64,000 nt of DNA from Mycobacterium xenopi. GTDB lineage: Bacteria > Actinomycetota > Actinomycetes > Mycobacteriales > Mycobacteriaceae. The translations under genes and the position numbers were made by a program. This document shows, piece after piece, positions 41,279 to 50,688 of the stretch (position 1 is the stretch's first letter; each line of letters begins with the position of its first letter). The stretch is from the NCBI RefSeq assembly GCF_009936235.1, contig NZ_AP022314.1:62001-126000 (forward strand). Reading direction: 5' to 3'. Under the pieces are notes generated by a model. It was given only the letters and a program-made list of their open reading frames with translations, made no database searches and had not been told where the DNA came from.

Positions 41279-42832
41279 ATGCGCGGAAGTAGCTCAACCT
41301 ATGACGCCATCATCGTCGGCTCGGGCGCCTGCGGCGCGTGGGCGGCCAAGGAGTTGACGGAAGGCGGCATGAACGTGGTGCTGCTTGAGGCCGGCAGGAA
41401 TCTTGATATCGCCCGCGACTTTCCTGACGGCGCAAAGCTTCGCGGGATGGGAATAGTAGGACGTGTCAGATCGGCGATACAGGGCCAACATGTTCAAGCC
41501 CGGTGCCCACCGTTCTCTGAGACCACGAAACAGTTCTACGTCAATGACAAAGAAAACCCCTACACGACGGAGCGAGGGAATCCGTTCTTGTGGTTCAGGG
41601 GCCGGCAACTCGGCGGCCGACTTCACACCTGGTGCCGGCAGGTATACCGCATGTCGGATTACGAGCTGAAAGCCGCCAGCATCCGCGGAGATGGCGTCGA
41701 TTGGCCGCTGTCGTACGAAGATTTGGCGCCGTACTACGACATCGTTGAGCAAACTCTGGTGGTTCACGGTATATGCGCAGGCATTCCAAACTGTCCCGAC
41801 GGACAGTTCATCGGGCCGGCGAAGACGACCAAGCTCGAAGAATCGTTCCTCGCTAATGTCGAGAGAAGGCTGCCAAACGTCCGAGTGACCTACGCGAGGA
41901 TCGTTAAGTACGACAACAACAGGATTCCCTTACCGATCAGGCTCGCGATCGCCACCGGTCGCCTAGAGATCCGAACAGATGCCGTGGTGAGTCGGTTGCT
42001 TATCGACGAGCAGTCGGGCAAAGCGACCGGCGTCGAGTACATCGACCGGTTGACCAAAGAGACGCAGACCGTTCAGGCAAACATTGTGGTCCTCTGCGCG
42101 TCGGCGATCGAGAGCGTGCGGATCCTTCTGAACTCCGCGTGCGCGAAGCACCCGTTGGGTGTCGGGGGCTCATCGGGCCACCTAGGTCGTTACCTGTGCG
42201 ACCATGTCGTCTACGCGCAGGCCGGGAGGGTGTCTGAGCAGTATGTCGAGCCCGCGCCCAATGAGGATGGATTCGACTTCGTGGCAAATGGCCTCTACAT
42301 CCCAAGCTTTTGCGAAAAGGAATCGAAGAATTTTCCGGGCGGTTACGGAATTCAGGTCGCGATCGGGCGCGGCACACCGATGTGGGCCATGAATGCGTTC
42401 GGCGAGATGCAGCCGCGGTATGAAAACCGCGTGTCGATCGATCCGAACGTCAAAGATGCATGGGGAATCCCGGTGGCTAGAATCGCGTGCAGCCATTCTC
42501 AATACGAAGCCAACATGGTCGCCCATATGAAGCGCAGGATTCCCGAAATCGCGGCCGCTGGCGGTTTGGAGGTTGACACGAATCCCTGGCTAAATCGCCG
42601 GGGTCGCGTTTTCCCGCCGGGAACAGCCATCCACGAGACGGGCGGTGCGCGCATGGGCGACAGGCCGGACAACTCCGTGCTTAATCCCCATTGTCAGTGC
42701 TGGGATGCCGACAACGTGTTCGTCACCGACGGCGCCTGCTTTGTGTCCCCCGGCTTCCAAAACCCGACCCTCACGATGATGGCCCTCACTGTTCGCGCCT
42801 GTCGGTTCATCGTTGATGAGTACGCGAAGTGA
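41279..42832 (+). CDS. GMC-family FAD oxidoreductase
   Basis: This 517-residue enzyme has the N-terminal FAD motif AIIVGSGACGAWAAKEL (~10-26) and LLEAG. WFRGRQLGGRLHTW (~102) resembles the GMC signature, and the C-terminal PGTAIHETGGARMGDRPDNS with VFVTDGACFVSPGFQNPTLT carries the catalytic His and the Asn region (residues ~445-505). It oxidises an alcohol, often on a sugar or polyol, to a carbonyl. The aldo-keto reductase gene begins 9 bases after its stop. The pair could oxidise and re-reduce one hydroxyl, changing its configuration, but this is a hypothesis. Base composition is somewhat less GC-rich than the backbone. Confidence 0.9.
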   Translation: MRGSSSTYDAIIVGSGACGAWAAKELTEGGMNVVLLEAGRNLDIARDFPDGAKLRGMGIVGRVRSAIQGQHVQARCPPFSETTKQFYVNDKENPYTTERGNPFLWFRGRQLGGRLHTWCRQVYRMSDYELKAASIRGDGVDWPLSYEDLAPYYDIVEQTLVVHGICAGIPNCPDGQFIGPAKTTKLEESFLANVERRLPNVRVTYARIVKYDNNRIPLPIRLAIATGRLEIRTDAVVSRLLIDEQSGKATGVEYIDRLTKETQTVQANIVVLCASAIESVRILLNSACAKHPLGVGGSSGHLGRYLCDHVVYAQAGRVSEQYVEPAPNEDGFDFVANGLYIPSFCEKESKNFPGGYGIQVAIGRGTPMWAMNAFGEMQPRYENRVSIDPNVKDAWGIPVARIACSHSQYEANMVAHMKRRIPEIAAAGGLEVDTNPWLNRRGRVFPPGTAIHETGGARMGDRPDNSVLNPHCQCWDADNVFVTDGACFVSPGFQNPTLTMMALTVRACRFIVDEYAK

Positions 42833-42841
42833 GAGGACTCA

Positions 42842-43831
42842 GTGGAGTACCAAGAAGTTGGCGGGGTTGATAAACCCGTTTCACGCATAGTCTTTGGCAC
42901 CGATCGGTTGCGGGGGCGTCGACTGCCGTGGCTACCCGATCACAGTGTTGAGCAACAGGCCTTCTCAATTTTGGATCAATCATTTGAGCTGGGATGCAAC
43001 GCATTCGACACAGCACGTGTCTATGGCGACGCCGAACGGACCTTGGGTGCCTGGATTCGGGCACGCCGGAACCGCGACGAAGTCGTGGTCATCAGCAAGG
43101 GGTGTCACCCCAGCCTGCTCTCAGGTCGGCCGCGGCTATCACCGTCTGCGGTGTCACATGACCTTGAAACATCCCTCAAGGCGCTCGGCACGGATTTCAT
43201 CGATCTCTATCTGCTCCACTACGACAATCCCACTGCGCAAGTCGACGCGATCATGGAGCGGCTGAACCGTCACCTGGCCGAAGGCAAGATCGGTGCCATT
43301 GGAGCATCGAACTGGACGCACGAACGAATCGCTAGTGCCAATGCATCGGCACAGCGCAATGGGTGGCGACCGTTCTCTGCGTCGAGCGTTCAATTCAGCC
43401 TTGCTGATTGGGTCCGACCTCCATGGCGAGGCGCTGTCACGGTCGGTGGCAAAGAGCAACATAGCGCTAGGGACTGGTACATGACGCAGGGGCTGCCGGT
43501 GTTCGCGTACTCCAGCCTTGCCCGCGGATTCTTCTCCGATCACTACGATCCGAAGAAGCCCAACAGCAATCGGGTGGGCCGGTGGTGCGCAAAATATTTC
43601 GGGAGCGAGGGGAACATCGAAAAGCTTGAGCGCACAAGATCATTCGCTTACGAGAGGAATCTCACCGTTGCGCAGGTAGCGCTCGCATATGTGTTGTGCC
43701 ACCCGCTTCACCCATTTGCCGTGGTTGGCTGCCAGACGTCTGAGAAGTTCGCCGAGAACGTGGCCGCATTGGAGGTGAAGCTGGATGATGCGACGCTTCA
43801 CTGGCTCGCAACAGGCGAAGCGGAGCGATGA
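42842..43831 (+). CDS. Aldo/keto reductase
   Basis: This 329-residue TIM-barrel enzyme reduces carbonyls with NADPH. The catalytic tetrad is visible: Asp and Tyr in CNAFDTARVYGDAE (~residues 60-68), Lys in VVVISKGCHP (~88) and His in IDLYLLHYDNP (~124). VVGCQTSEKFAENVAAL near the C terminus binds the cofactor phosphate. The start is a GTG at 42842, 9 bases after the GMC gene, so the two are an operon. It converges on the mmpL gene at 43895. It resembles reductases that act on deoxysugars or inositols, but the substrate is not determined. Confidence 0.92.
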   Translation: MEYQEVGGVDKPVSRIVFGTDRLRGRRLPWLPDHSVEQQAFSILDQSFELGCNAFDTARVYGDAERTLGAWIRARRNRDEVVVISKGCHPSLLSGRPRLSPSAVSHDLETSLKALGTDFIDLYLLHYDNPTAQVDAIMERLNRHLAEGKIGAIGASNWTHERIASANASAQRNGWRPFSASSVQFSLADWVRPPWRGAVTVGGKEQHSARDWYMTQGLPVFAYSSLARGFFSDHYDPKKPNSNRVGRWCAKYFGSEGNIEKLERTRSFAYERNLTVAQVALAYVLCHPLHPFAVVGCQTSEKFAENVAALEVKLDDATLHWLATGEAER

Positions 43832-43894
43832 AGTTTTTGACCTTTGTTACCCCTATTACTCGTTCGCCTACCGCTAGCGTTGTCGCGGCGATAT

Positions 43895-46819
43895 TCAACG
43901 GCGCCGACTTACCGGAACTGAGGGCCTTGGAATCGGGGTTGTCACGGCGTCGTCATCGCCGTTTAGCAGCAAAGAACGAACCAGTGGGCGCGGCCCGTAG
44001 GGCCGAAGCAATTGACTGACCGGGCGGGGGCGCACAAGTTGCGGCCACCAGAACCACCGTCCGAGCAGCGCGGCGATTGACGGTGTCATGAACGAGCGGA
44101 CGACCAAGGTGTCAAACAAAAGACCGAGGCCGATCGTGGTGCCCACTTGAGCGATTATGCGCAGGTCGCTGACCGCCATCGACATCATTGTGAACGCGAA
44201 GACCAGGCCTGCGTTCGTCACGACCTTGCCGGTACCGCCCATTGCCCGGATGATCCCGGTGTTTATCCCGGCGGCAATTTCTTCTTTCATCCGGGATACC
44301 AACAGCAGGTTGTAGTCGGAGCCCACCGCCAGCAGGATGATCACCGACATGGGGAGCACCATCCAGTGCAGTTTGATGCCCAGGACATACTGCCAGACGA
44401 GCACGGACAAGCCGAAGGACGCTCCCAACGAAAGGGCCACCGTCCCCACGATAACCAAGGCAGCAATGAAGCTTCGCGTGATGATCAGCATGATAATGAA
44501 AATCAGGCAAAGAGAACCGACCCCGGCGATCAAGAGATCGTATCGGGAGCCGTCGCCCCAATCCTTGTAGGTTGCCGCGGTGCCCGCCAAATAGATCTTG
44601 GAGTTCACAAGGGGCGTTCCTTTGAGAGCCTCCTCTGCGGCCGACTTTATCTTGTCGATGCGCTTAATGCCCTCCGGTGACGCGGGCTCGCCGCGCTGCG
44701 AAATTATGAATCGGGCCGCTTTCCCGTCTGGCGACAAAAACGAACCCATTGCGCGCTGGAAATCTTTGTTCTGGAAAACCTCCGGAGGCAGATAAAAAGA
44801 GTCATCGTTCTTGGCGGCGTCGAATGCCTGGCCGAGTGCCATGGCGTTATTGTTCGCGTCCTCCATCTCGTCGAAAATGCCAGCCATAGTGCTGTGCATA
44901 GTTAGCATCATCGTGCGCATGCTCTGCAAACTGGCAATTATCGGCGGAAAGTACTGAAGCAGCTGGGGCATCAGTGCATCCATTTTGTCGAGGTCTTTGA
45001 CCAGATCGCGCATCTTATCGGTAAGTTCGTCGACACCATCGATTGCGTCGAATATCGATCTGAGCGACCAGCAGATGGGAATGTCGTAGCAATGTTTTTC
45101 CCAGTAGAAGTAGCTCCGAATCGGCCTGAAGAAATCTTCAAAGTCGGCAGCGTGATCCCGCAGTTCCTCGGTGATATCGGTGAGTTCCTTCGTTGTGACA
45201 ATCGTTCGATGCGTCGTGGCGACCATCTGTTGCGTGATCGTGTACATATGCTGCGTTATACCGATCATTTTTGCCATATCGTCAGCCTGCTTGAGTATGT
45301 CGTGAATACGTTCTTTCATGTACTTCATGTCTTGTTGCATCGTCGCATTTTGCAGGCTGATTAAGAAAGGTATCGAGGTATGTCCAATCGGGGTGCCCTC
45401 GGGCCGGGTTATGGCCTGCACCCGCGAAACTCCGGGAAGCTGAAAAATCGCTTTGGCTAGTTTGTTTAGCACCAGAAAGTCTGCTGGATTTCGCAGATCA
45501 TGGTCGGATTCGATCAGTAAAATCTCCGGCATCAGTCGTGACTGGGAGAAATGCCGATCAGCGGCCGCATACCCCAAATTCGCCGGAATTTCTTTGGGGA
45601 TGTAGAGGCGGTCGTTGTAGCTGGTTTTGTAGCCGGGCAGTGCCAGCAGACCCATAAATGCGATCGCACACGCGGCAGCCAAGGTCGGGACGGGCCAGCG
45701 CACGATGGTGGTGCCTACCCTACGCCAGCGCCGAACCCTGAGCGCGCGCCTGGGTTCGAATAGACCAAAGCGGCTGCCCAGGGCAATAACAGCCGGAACC
45801 AATGTGAGTGCGACGGCGACCGCGACGAGCATGCCCACGGCGCACGGCACGCCCATGGTCTGGAAATAGGGCATCCGGGTAAAGCTTAGGCAGAAGATCG
45901 CCCCAGCGATTGTCAATCCCGACGCTAAGACAACCTTGGCGACCCCGCGATAGGTGGTGTAATAGGCCGTTTCCGGATCTTCACCGGCCTGGCGTGCCTC
46001 ATGATATCGACCGAAGAAAAATATAGCGTAATCGGTTCCAGCCGCGATTCCCAGAGATACCAGCAGGTTAATAGCGAACGTCGAGAGAACAAGAATATTG
46101 TTGTGCCCGAGGAATGCGACGATTCCCCGCGCCGCGGCCAGCTCGACGCCAACCATGACCAATAACAAAATGACGGTGACGACCGAGCGGTAGACGAGGA
46201 GCAGCATTGTGAAGATTATCGCGACCGTTACCGCGGTGATCTTGACAATAGACTTGTTGCCGCTGTGCTGCATATCCACAATGAGCGGCGCCGCACCGGT
46301 GACGTATGCCTTTACTCCCGGCGGCGGTGGAGTTCGCTTGACAATACCTCGCACCGCAGCCACGGACTCGTCACCCAAGGTCGTACCTTGGTTGCCGGCA
46401 AGATTCACTTGCACATAAGCGGCCCTGCCATCGGCGCTTTGCACACCCGCTGCGGTTAAGCGATCGCCCCATAAATCCTGGACATGCTCGACGTGCTTCG
46501 GGTCATCCCGCAGTTGGCGAATCAGTTCGGTGTAGAAACGGTGAGCATCGTCCCCGAGTGGTCGCTGCCCCTCCAGGACAATCATCGCGAAACTATCGGA
46601 GTCGGATTCTCTGAAGTCTCTACCCATGCGGGTCATTGCCTGCACCGAAGGCGCGTCCTTCGGGCTCATGGATACCGAGTGCTGCTGGCCCACTCGCTCC
46701 AAAGATGGCACCGCGAAAGTCACAAGCAGAGTCAGCGTCACCCAGGCAAGGATGACGAGTAGGGAAAACCGGCGAATCGTCCGCGCCAGGAGCGGCGGCC
46801 GGCCGTTTCCGGTAGTCAT
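43895..46819 (-). CDS. MmpL-family lipid transporter (second of the pair)
   Basis: This 974-residue RND-type protein has 11-12 membrane helices and two large periplasmic loops. The proton-relay Asp-Tyr pairs are at AAGTDYAIFFFGRYHEA (~residue 265) and AVGSDYNLLLVSRMKEE (~830). The second loop contains a long helical hairpin (KMIGITQHMYTITQQMV, LVKDLDKMDALMPQLL) and Cys-containing HCYDIPICWSLRS, as in MmpL4-type proteins. It probably exports the lipopeptide, as TmtpA/TmtpB do for glycopeptidolipids. The gene follows the first mmpL by 32 bases and ends 63 bases from the aldo-keto reductase stop. Confidence 0.95.
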   Translation of the reverse strand: MTTGNGRPPLLARTIRRFSLLVILAWVTLTLLVTFAVPSLERVGQQHSVSMSPKDAPSVQAMTRMGRDFRESDSDSFAMIVLEGQRPLGDDAHRFYTELIRQLRDDPKHVEHVQDLWGDRLTAAGVQSADGRAAYVQVNLAGNQGTTLGDESVAAVRGIVKRTPPPPGVKAYVTGAAPLIVDMQHSGNKSIVKITAVTVAIIFTMLLLVYRSVVTVILLLVMVGVELAAARGIVAFLGHNNILVLSTFAINLLVSLGIAAGTDYAIFFFGRYHEARQAGEDPETAYYTTYRGVAKVVLASGLTIAGAIFCLSFTRMPYFQTMGVPCAVGMLVAVAVALTLVPAVIALGSRFGLFEPRRALRVRRWRRVGTTIVRWPVPTLAAACAIAFMGLLALPGYKTSYNDRLYIPKEIPANLGYAAADRHFSQSRLMPEILLIESDHDLRNPADFLVLNKLAKAIFQLPGVSRVQAITRPEGTPIGHTSIPFLISLQNATMQQDMKYMKERIHDILKQADDMAKMIGITQHMYTITQQMVATTHRTIVTTKELTDITEELRDHAADFEDFFRPIRSYFYWEKHCYDIPICWSLRSIFDAIDGVDELTDKMRDLVKDLDKMDALMPQLLQYFPPIIASLQSMRTMMLTMHSTMAGIFDEMEDANNNAMALGQAFDAAKNDDSFYLPPEVFQNKDFQRAMGSFLSPDGKAARFIISQRGEPASPEGIKRIDKIKSAAEEALKGTPLVNSKIYLAGTAATYKDWGDGSRYDLLIAGVGSLCLIFIIMLIITRSFIAALVIVGTVALSLGASFGLSVLVWQYVLGIKLHWMVLPMSVIILLAVGSDYNLLLVSRMKEEIAAGINTGIIRAMGGTGKVVTNAGLVFAFTMMSMAVSDLRIIAQVGTTIGLGLLFDTLVVRSFMTPSIAALLGRWFWWPQLVRPRPVSQLLRPYGPRPLVRSLLLNGDDDAVTTPIPRPSVPVSRRR

Positions 46820-46851
46820 GGGGCTTTCACCGGGCCAAAGGTAAACACCCG

Positions 46852-49734
46852 CTAATTCCTCAACAACAAGGACCGCACAACAGGGCGAGCCCCGACCGGT
46901 CTGAGTAATCCGCTAGCTGGCCGCGGGCGCACTTGCTGCGGCCACCAGAACCAACGTCCCAGAAGCGCAGCAATCGATGGCGTCATAAAGGCTCGAACAA
47001 CCAGCGTGTCGAATAGCAGGCCGAGGCCGATCGTTGTGCCGATCTGGCCCACGATACGCAGGTCGCTCACGACCATAGACATCATGGTGAATGCAAAAAC
47101 CAGCCCGGCGTTAGTCACAACCTTGCCGGTACCACCCATTGCGCGGATGATGCCTGTATTTATCCCAGCAGCTATTTCCTCTTTCATCCGGGAAACCAGC
47201 AATAAGTTGTAGTCAGACCCGACCGCTAGGAGCACAATCACTGACATAGCTAGCACTACCCAGTGAATTCGTATGCCGAGAAGGTACTGCCACACCAGCA
47301 CAGACAACCCGAAAGACGCGCCCAATGAAAGCGCCACTGTACCTACGATAACAAGCGCGGCGATAAAACTGCGCGTCATGATCAGCATGATGATAAAGAT
47401 CAGACAGAGCGCCGCGACCGCAGCGATCAACAGATCGTATTTCGACCCGTCAACGATATCCTTCGAAATTGCTGCGGTACCCGTGAGATAGATTTTTGCA
47501 TTTTCCAGCGGAGTTCCCTTTAACGCCTCTTCGGCCGCGGTCTTTATTTCGTTGACTCGCGCAATACCCTCGGGTGAGGCCGGATCGCCCTTCTGGTTGA
47601 TGAGCATGCGGGTGGCCTTACCGTCCGGCGACAAAAACACCTTCATGATCCGTTGGACGTCTTTGTTCTTGAAAATTTCCGGCGGCAGGTAGAAAGAGTC
47701 GTCATTCTTGGCTTTGTCGAAAGCTTTCCCCATGGCGGTCGCATTATCGCTGCCGTCCTCCATCTGGCTGAAGATCCCGGACATCGTGCTGTGCATGGTC
47801 AGCATCATGGTGCGGGTGCTCTGCATGGTGGCGATCATTGGGGGGAATTGCGTGAGCAGCTGCGGCAGCAGGACGTCAAGTTTGTCGAGGTCTTTGACGA
47901 GGTCCTCAAGCTTATCGGTAACCAGGTCAACACCGTCGAGTGAATCGAATATCGACCTCAGTGACCAACAGATCGGAATGTCGTAGCAGTGCCTTTCCCA
48001 ATAGAAATAGCTACGGATCGGCCTCCAGAAATCTTCGAAATCAGCGATGTGATCGCGCAACTCCTCCGTGATCGCTTGCATTTCGTGCGTTTCACTGATC
48101 ATGTGATGAGTGGTGTTGGTGAGCTCTTGCATTAGCGCATACATACGTTGCATTAGACTGATGGTCTTCGCCAATTCATCAGCCTGTTTGAGCATGTCGT
48201 TCATACGCAGTTTCTGAAACGCAAGATTTTGCATCTGGCTGGCCTGCCCCATGCTGATCATAAACGGAATGGTCGTGTGCTGAATCGGGTCTCCGGTAGG
48301 CCTAGTTATTGCCTGCACGCTTGCAATGCCGGGGACAGCAAACACACCCTTCGCGAGTTTGTTAAGTATTAAGAAGTCTGCCGGATTACGCATATCGTGG
48401 TCAGCCTCAACCAAGAGAATCTCAGGCATCATCATTCGAGACTCAGAAAAATGTCGTGCGGCAGCCGCGTACCCCTGGTTGGCCGGGATATCTTGAGGAA
48501 TGTACTTCTGGTCGTTATAGCTAGGGACATATCCCGGAAGCGCTAATAGACCGATCAACGCGACTGCTAGTGTGGCGGCGAGAATGGGCGCGGGCCACCG
48601 GACGATTGACGCGCCCACCCGTCGCCATCCACGGGTCCCAATCTTTCGCTTGGGGTCGAAGAGGCCAAAACGACTACCCACCGCAATAACGGCCGGAACC
48701 AAAGTAAGCGCTACTGCGACCGCAATTAGCATGCCCACCGAGCAGGGGATGCCGATTGCTCGGAAGGCGTTAAGTCGAGTAAAGCTCAAACAGAAGAGGG
48801 CACCGGCGATCGTTAAACCAGACGCCAAGACAACTTTGGCGACCCCGCGGTAAGTAGTGAAGTAGGCAGTAAGGCGATCCTCGCCGGCCTGGCGTGCTTC
48901 TTGATAACGTCCTAGAAAGAATATGCCGTAATCTGTACCAGCAGCGATAGCCAAAGACGTCAGCATGTTGACGACGAAGGTAGTAAGACCGATAAGCTGA
49001 TGGTGGCCGACAAACGCGATGACGCCGCGTGCTACCTGCAGTTCTATTCCGACCATCACAAGCAAAAGAATTACAGTAATAGCCGAGCGGTAGACCAAGA
49101 ATAGCATCGTACAAATTACCGCAAGGCTTACAGCCGTGATGGTAATAACTGTTCTGTCGCCACTATGGCCCATATCCGCGGCGATTGCTGCGGGCCCAGT
49201 TACATACGTCTTCACGCCGGGCGGTGGTGGTGTGCGTGCCACGACATCGCGAACAGCCTCGGCCGATTCGTTCCCTAACGCCTGCCCGAGTTCACCGGCC
49301 AGGTCCAACTGGACATAGACGGCCTTGCCATCGGAGCTCTGGGCGGCGTCCGCTGTCAGAGGATCGCCCCAAAAATTGTGAATGTGCCGCACATGCTTTG
49401 AGTCATCTTCAAGCTGACGGACGAGACGATCGTAGTACCGGTGTGCATCGTCACCTAATGGTTGCTGACCCTCCAAAACGACCATCACTACACTGCCGGA
49501 GTTCGATTCCTTGAAGTCTTCGACGACGCGCGTCGCTGTCTGGAACGACGGGGCATCCGTGGGGCTCAGCGATACTGAGCGTTCTTTCTCTACCTGCTCC
49601 AGTGGCGGGACTGCGGCGCTCACGATGAAGGCGATTGCCAACCACGCCAAGATAATAGGCACGGCGAATCGGTGGATCGTCCGCGCTGCAAACGGCGGTG
49701 CAGTGTGTTTTTCAGCAATGTGTTGGTTGATCAT
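46852..49734 (-). CDS. MmpL-family lipid transporter (first of the pair)
   Basis: This 960-residue paralogue of the downstream MmpL has the same layout, with AAGTDYGIFFLGRYQEA (~265) and AVGSDYNLLLVSRMKEE (~825) as proton-relay motifs and the HCYDIPICWSLRS block in the second loop. The two are very alike in the C-terminal membrane half and differ in the loops (NLAFQKLRMNDMLKQADEL here), which may allow a heteromeric pair. The start ATG overlaps the mmpS stop by 4 bases. The order mmpS-mmpL-mmpL equals mmpS4-tmtpA-tmtpB of known glycopeptidolipid loci. Codon use is less GC-rich than the backbone. Confidence 0.95.
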   Translation of the reverse strand: MINQHIAEKHTAPPFAARTIHRFAVPIILAWLAIAFIVSAAVPPLEQVEKERSVSLSPTDAPSFQTATRVVEDFKESNSGSVVMVVLEGQQPLGDDAHRYYDRLVRQLEDDSKHVRHIHNFWGDPLTADAAQSSDGKAVYVQLDLAGELGQALGNESAEAVRDVVARTPPPPGVKTYVTGPAAIAADMGHSGDRTVITITAVSLAVICTMLFLVYRSAITVILLLVMVGIELQVARGVIAFVGHHQLIGLTTFVVNMLTSLAIAAGTDYGIFFLGRYQEARQAGEDRLTAYFTTYRGVAKVVLASGLTIAGALFCLSFTRLNAFRAIGIPCSVGMLIAVAVALTLVPAVIAVGSRFGLFDPKRKIGTRGWRRVGASIVRWPAPILAATLAVALIGLLALPGYVPSYNDQKYIPQDIPANQGYAAAARHFSESRMMMPEILLVEADHDMRNPADFLILNKLAKGVFAVPGIASVQAITRPTGDPIQHTTIPFMISMGQASQMQNLAFQKLRMNDMLKQADELAKTISLMQRMYALMQELTNTTHHMISETHEMQAITEELRDHIADFEDFWRPIRSYFYWERHCYDIPICWSLRSIFDSLDGVDLVTDKLEDLVKDLDKLDVLLPQLLTQFPPMIATMQSTRTMMLTMHSTMSGIFSQMEDGSDNATAMGKAFDKAKNDDSFYLPPEIFKNKDVQRIMKVFLSPDGKATRMLINQKGDPASPEGIARVNEIKTAAEEALKGTPLENAKIYLTGTAAISKDIVDGSKYDLLIAAVAALCLIFIIMLIMTRSFIAALVIVGTVALSLGASFGLSVLVWQYLLGIRIHWVVLAMSVIVLLAVGSDYNLLLVSRMKEEIAAGINTGIIRAMGGTGKVVTNAGLVFAFTMMSMVVSDLRIVGQIGTTIGLGLLFDTLVVRAFMTPSIAALLGRWFWWPQQVRPRPASGLLRPVGARPVVRSLLLRN

Positions 49735-50216
49735 GCGGCCTTCAATAGGCAGAAGGTGAATGCGTTCACTTCATTTGATACTCGTTCAGCTTTTACTTCG
49801 CCGTCGACCACGATGCGACACCCAATGCTGTTACTGTCACCCTGTGCCACAATGCTTCCGACGGCCGTCGCCTCGGTAGTTGCAAATTCCAACGACCACG
49901 GCAAGTGCGCGTTTTCGACTCGCTGCGGGTCAGCATTAACGTCGAAATAGCTGATAGTAGCGACAGTCCCTGGCGGGCCGAAGACCTCGTACGTAAGGTG
50001 CTTAGGGTTGAACGGTTTGGTGTCGGCGGTTTTTGTGTCGGCATACGAAGCACGTTTCTCAGAGCCGAAAACACTATGGAGTCGTGTCACAGTGAAACCT
50101 CCGCTGGCGATGACTACGAGTATGACCAACGGAATCCACAGCCGCCTGAAAACTCGGAAAATCGCGAATCCCCTCCACCCGTTTCGATACCCGACGCATC
50201 TGAGCCACTCGAGCAT
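49731..50216 (-). CDS. MmpS-family membrane accessory protein
   Basis: This protein of about 161 residues has one helix (RLWIPLVILVVIASGGFTVTRL, shortened, residues ~26-47) and a periplasmic beta-domain. The sequence KPFNPKHLTYEVFGPPGTVATI, ISYFDVNADPQRV and SNSIGCRIVVDGEVKAERVSNEVNAF closely follow M. tuberculosis MmpS4. MmpS proteins assist the partner MmpL in envelope lipid export. The start is uncertain: I used ATG 50216, ATGs at 50228 and 50252 are alternatives, and the first ~20 residues are not conserved. It is the first gene of the export operon, facing away from the insertion-sequence remnant. Confidence 0.9.
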   Translation of the reverse strand: MLEWLRCVGYRNGWRGFAIFRVFRRLWIPLVILVVIASGGFTVTRLHSVFGSEKRASYADTKTADTKPFNPKHLTYEVFGPPGTVATISYFDVNADPQRVENAHLPWSLEFATTEATAVGSIVAQGDSNSIGCRIVVDGEVKAERVSNEVNAFTFCLLKAA

Positions 50217-50252
50217 GCAACTACACATCGGCCGCGACACGCCAGACGGCAA

Positions 50253-50688
50253 CGCCTCGAATGTGGTGCGTCGCCGGCTAGCCGTGCGGCGATCACCTCG
50301 AGTGTGTGGCGCTAGGGAGCGCGACCCGATCTTGATGAGTAAACCATGTGGACGGCTGCCGTATAGCTTGTTCTCAATGAGATATGGGATCGTGACCCTG
50401 ACTGCACGCGTAGGAGGGCACGGCTGATCTGCATCGATCCTCGGGGTACGTCGTGTTAGTTAGCTCACCGATAGTCGATCGATACTCCAGCAGCATCTCA
50501 CCGGAGGGTAAAACTCCAGCGTCCCGAGGTGGCGGTGAAATCTGCACGCGCATTGCTGGCGAACGAGACGTTGCACAGGAGACATGGCTGACTTTCCAAC
50601 CGCGTTACGGTCCCAACTCCGTCGCCGGGGCCATTTCAGTCCCGTGCGGAAGTGTTTGCGATCTCCTGACGTTTCCGTGGGTCGGGTT
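50253..50688. other. Gene-free region between mmpS and the insertion-sequence remnant
   Basis: About 436 bases hold no credible gene. The mmpS-mmpL promoter should be near the left end. The rest may be old flanking sequence of the insertion element; I found no clear terminal repeat. Confidence 0.4.
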
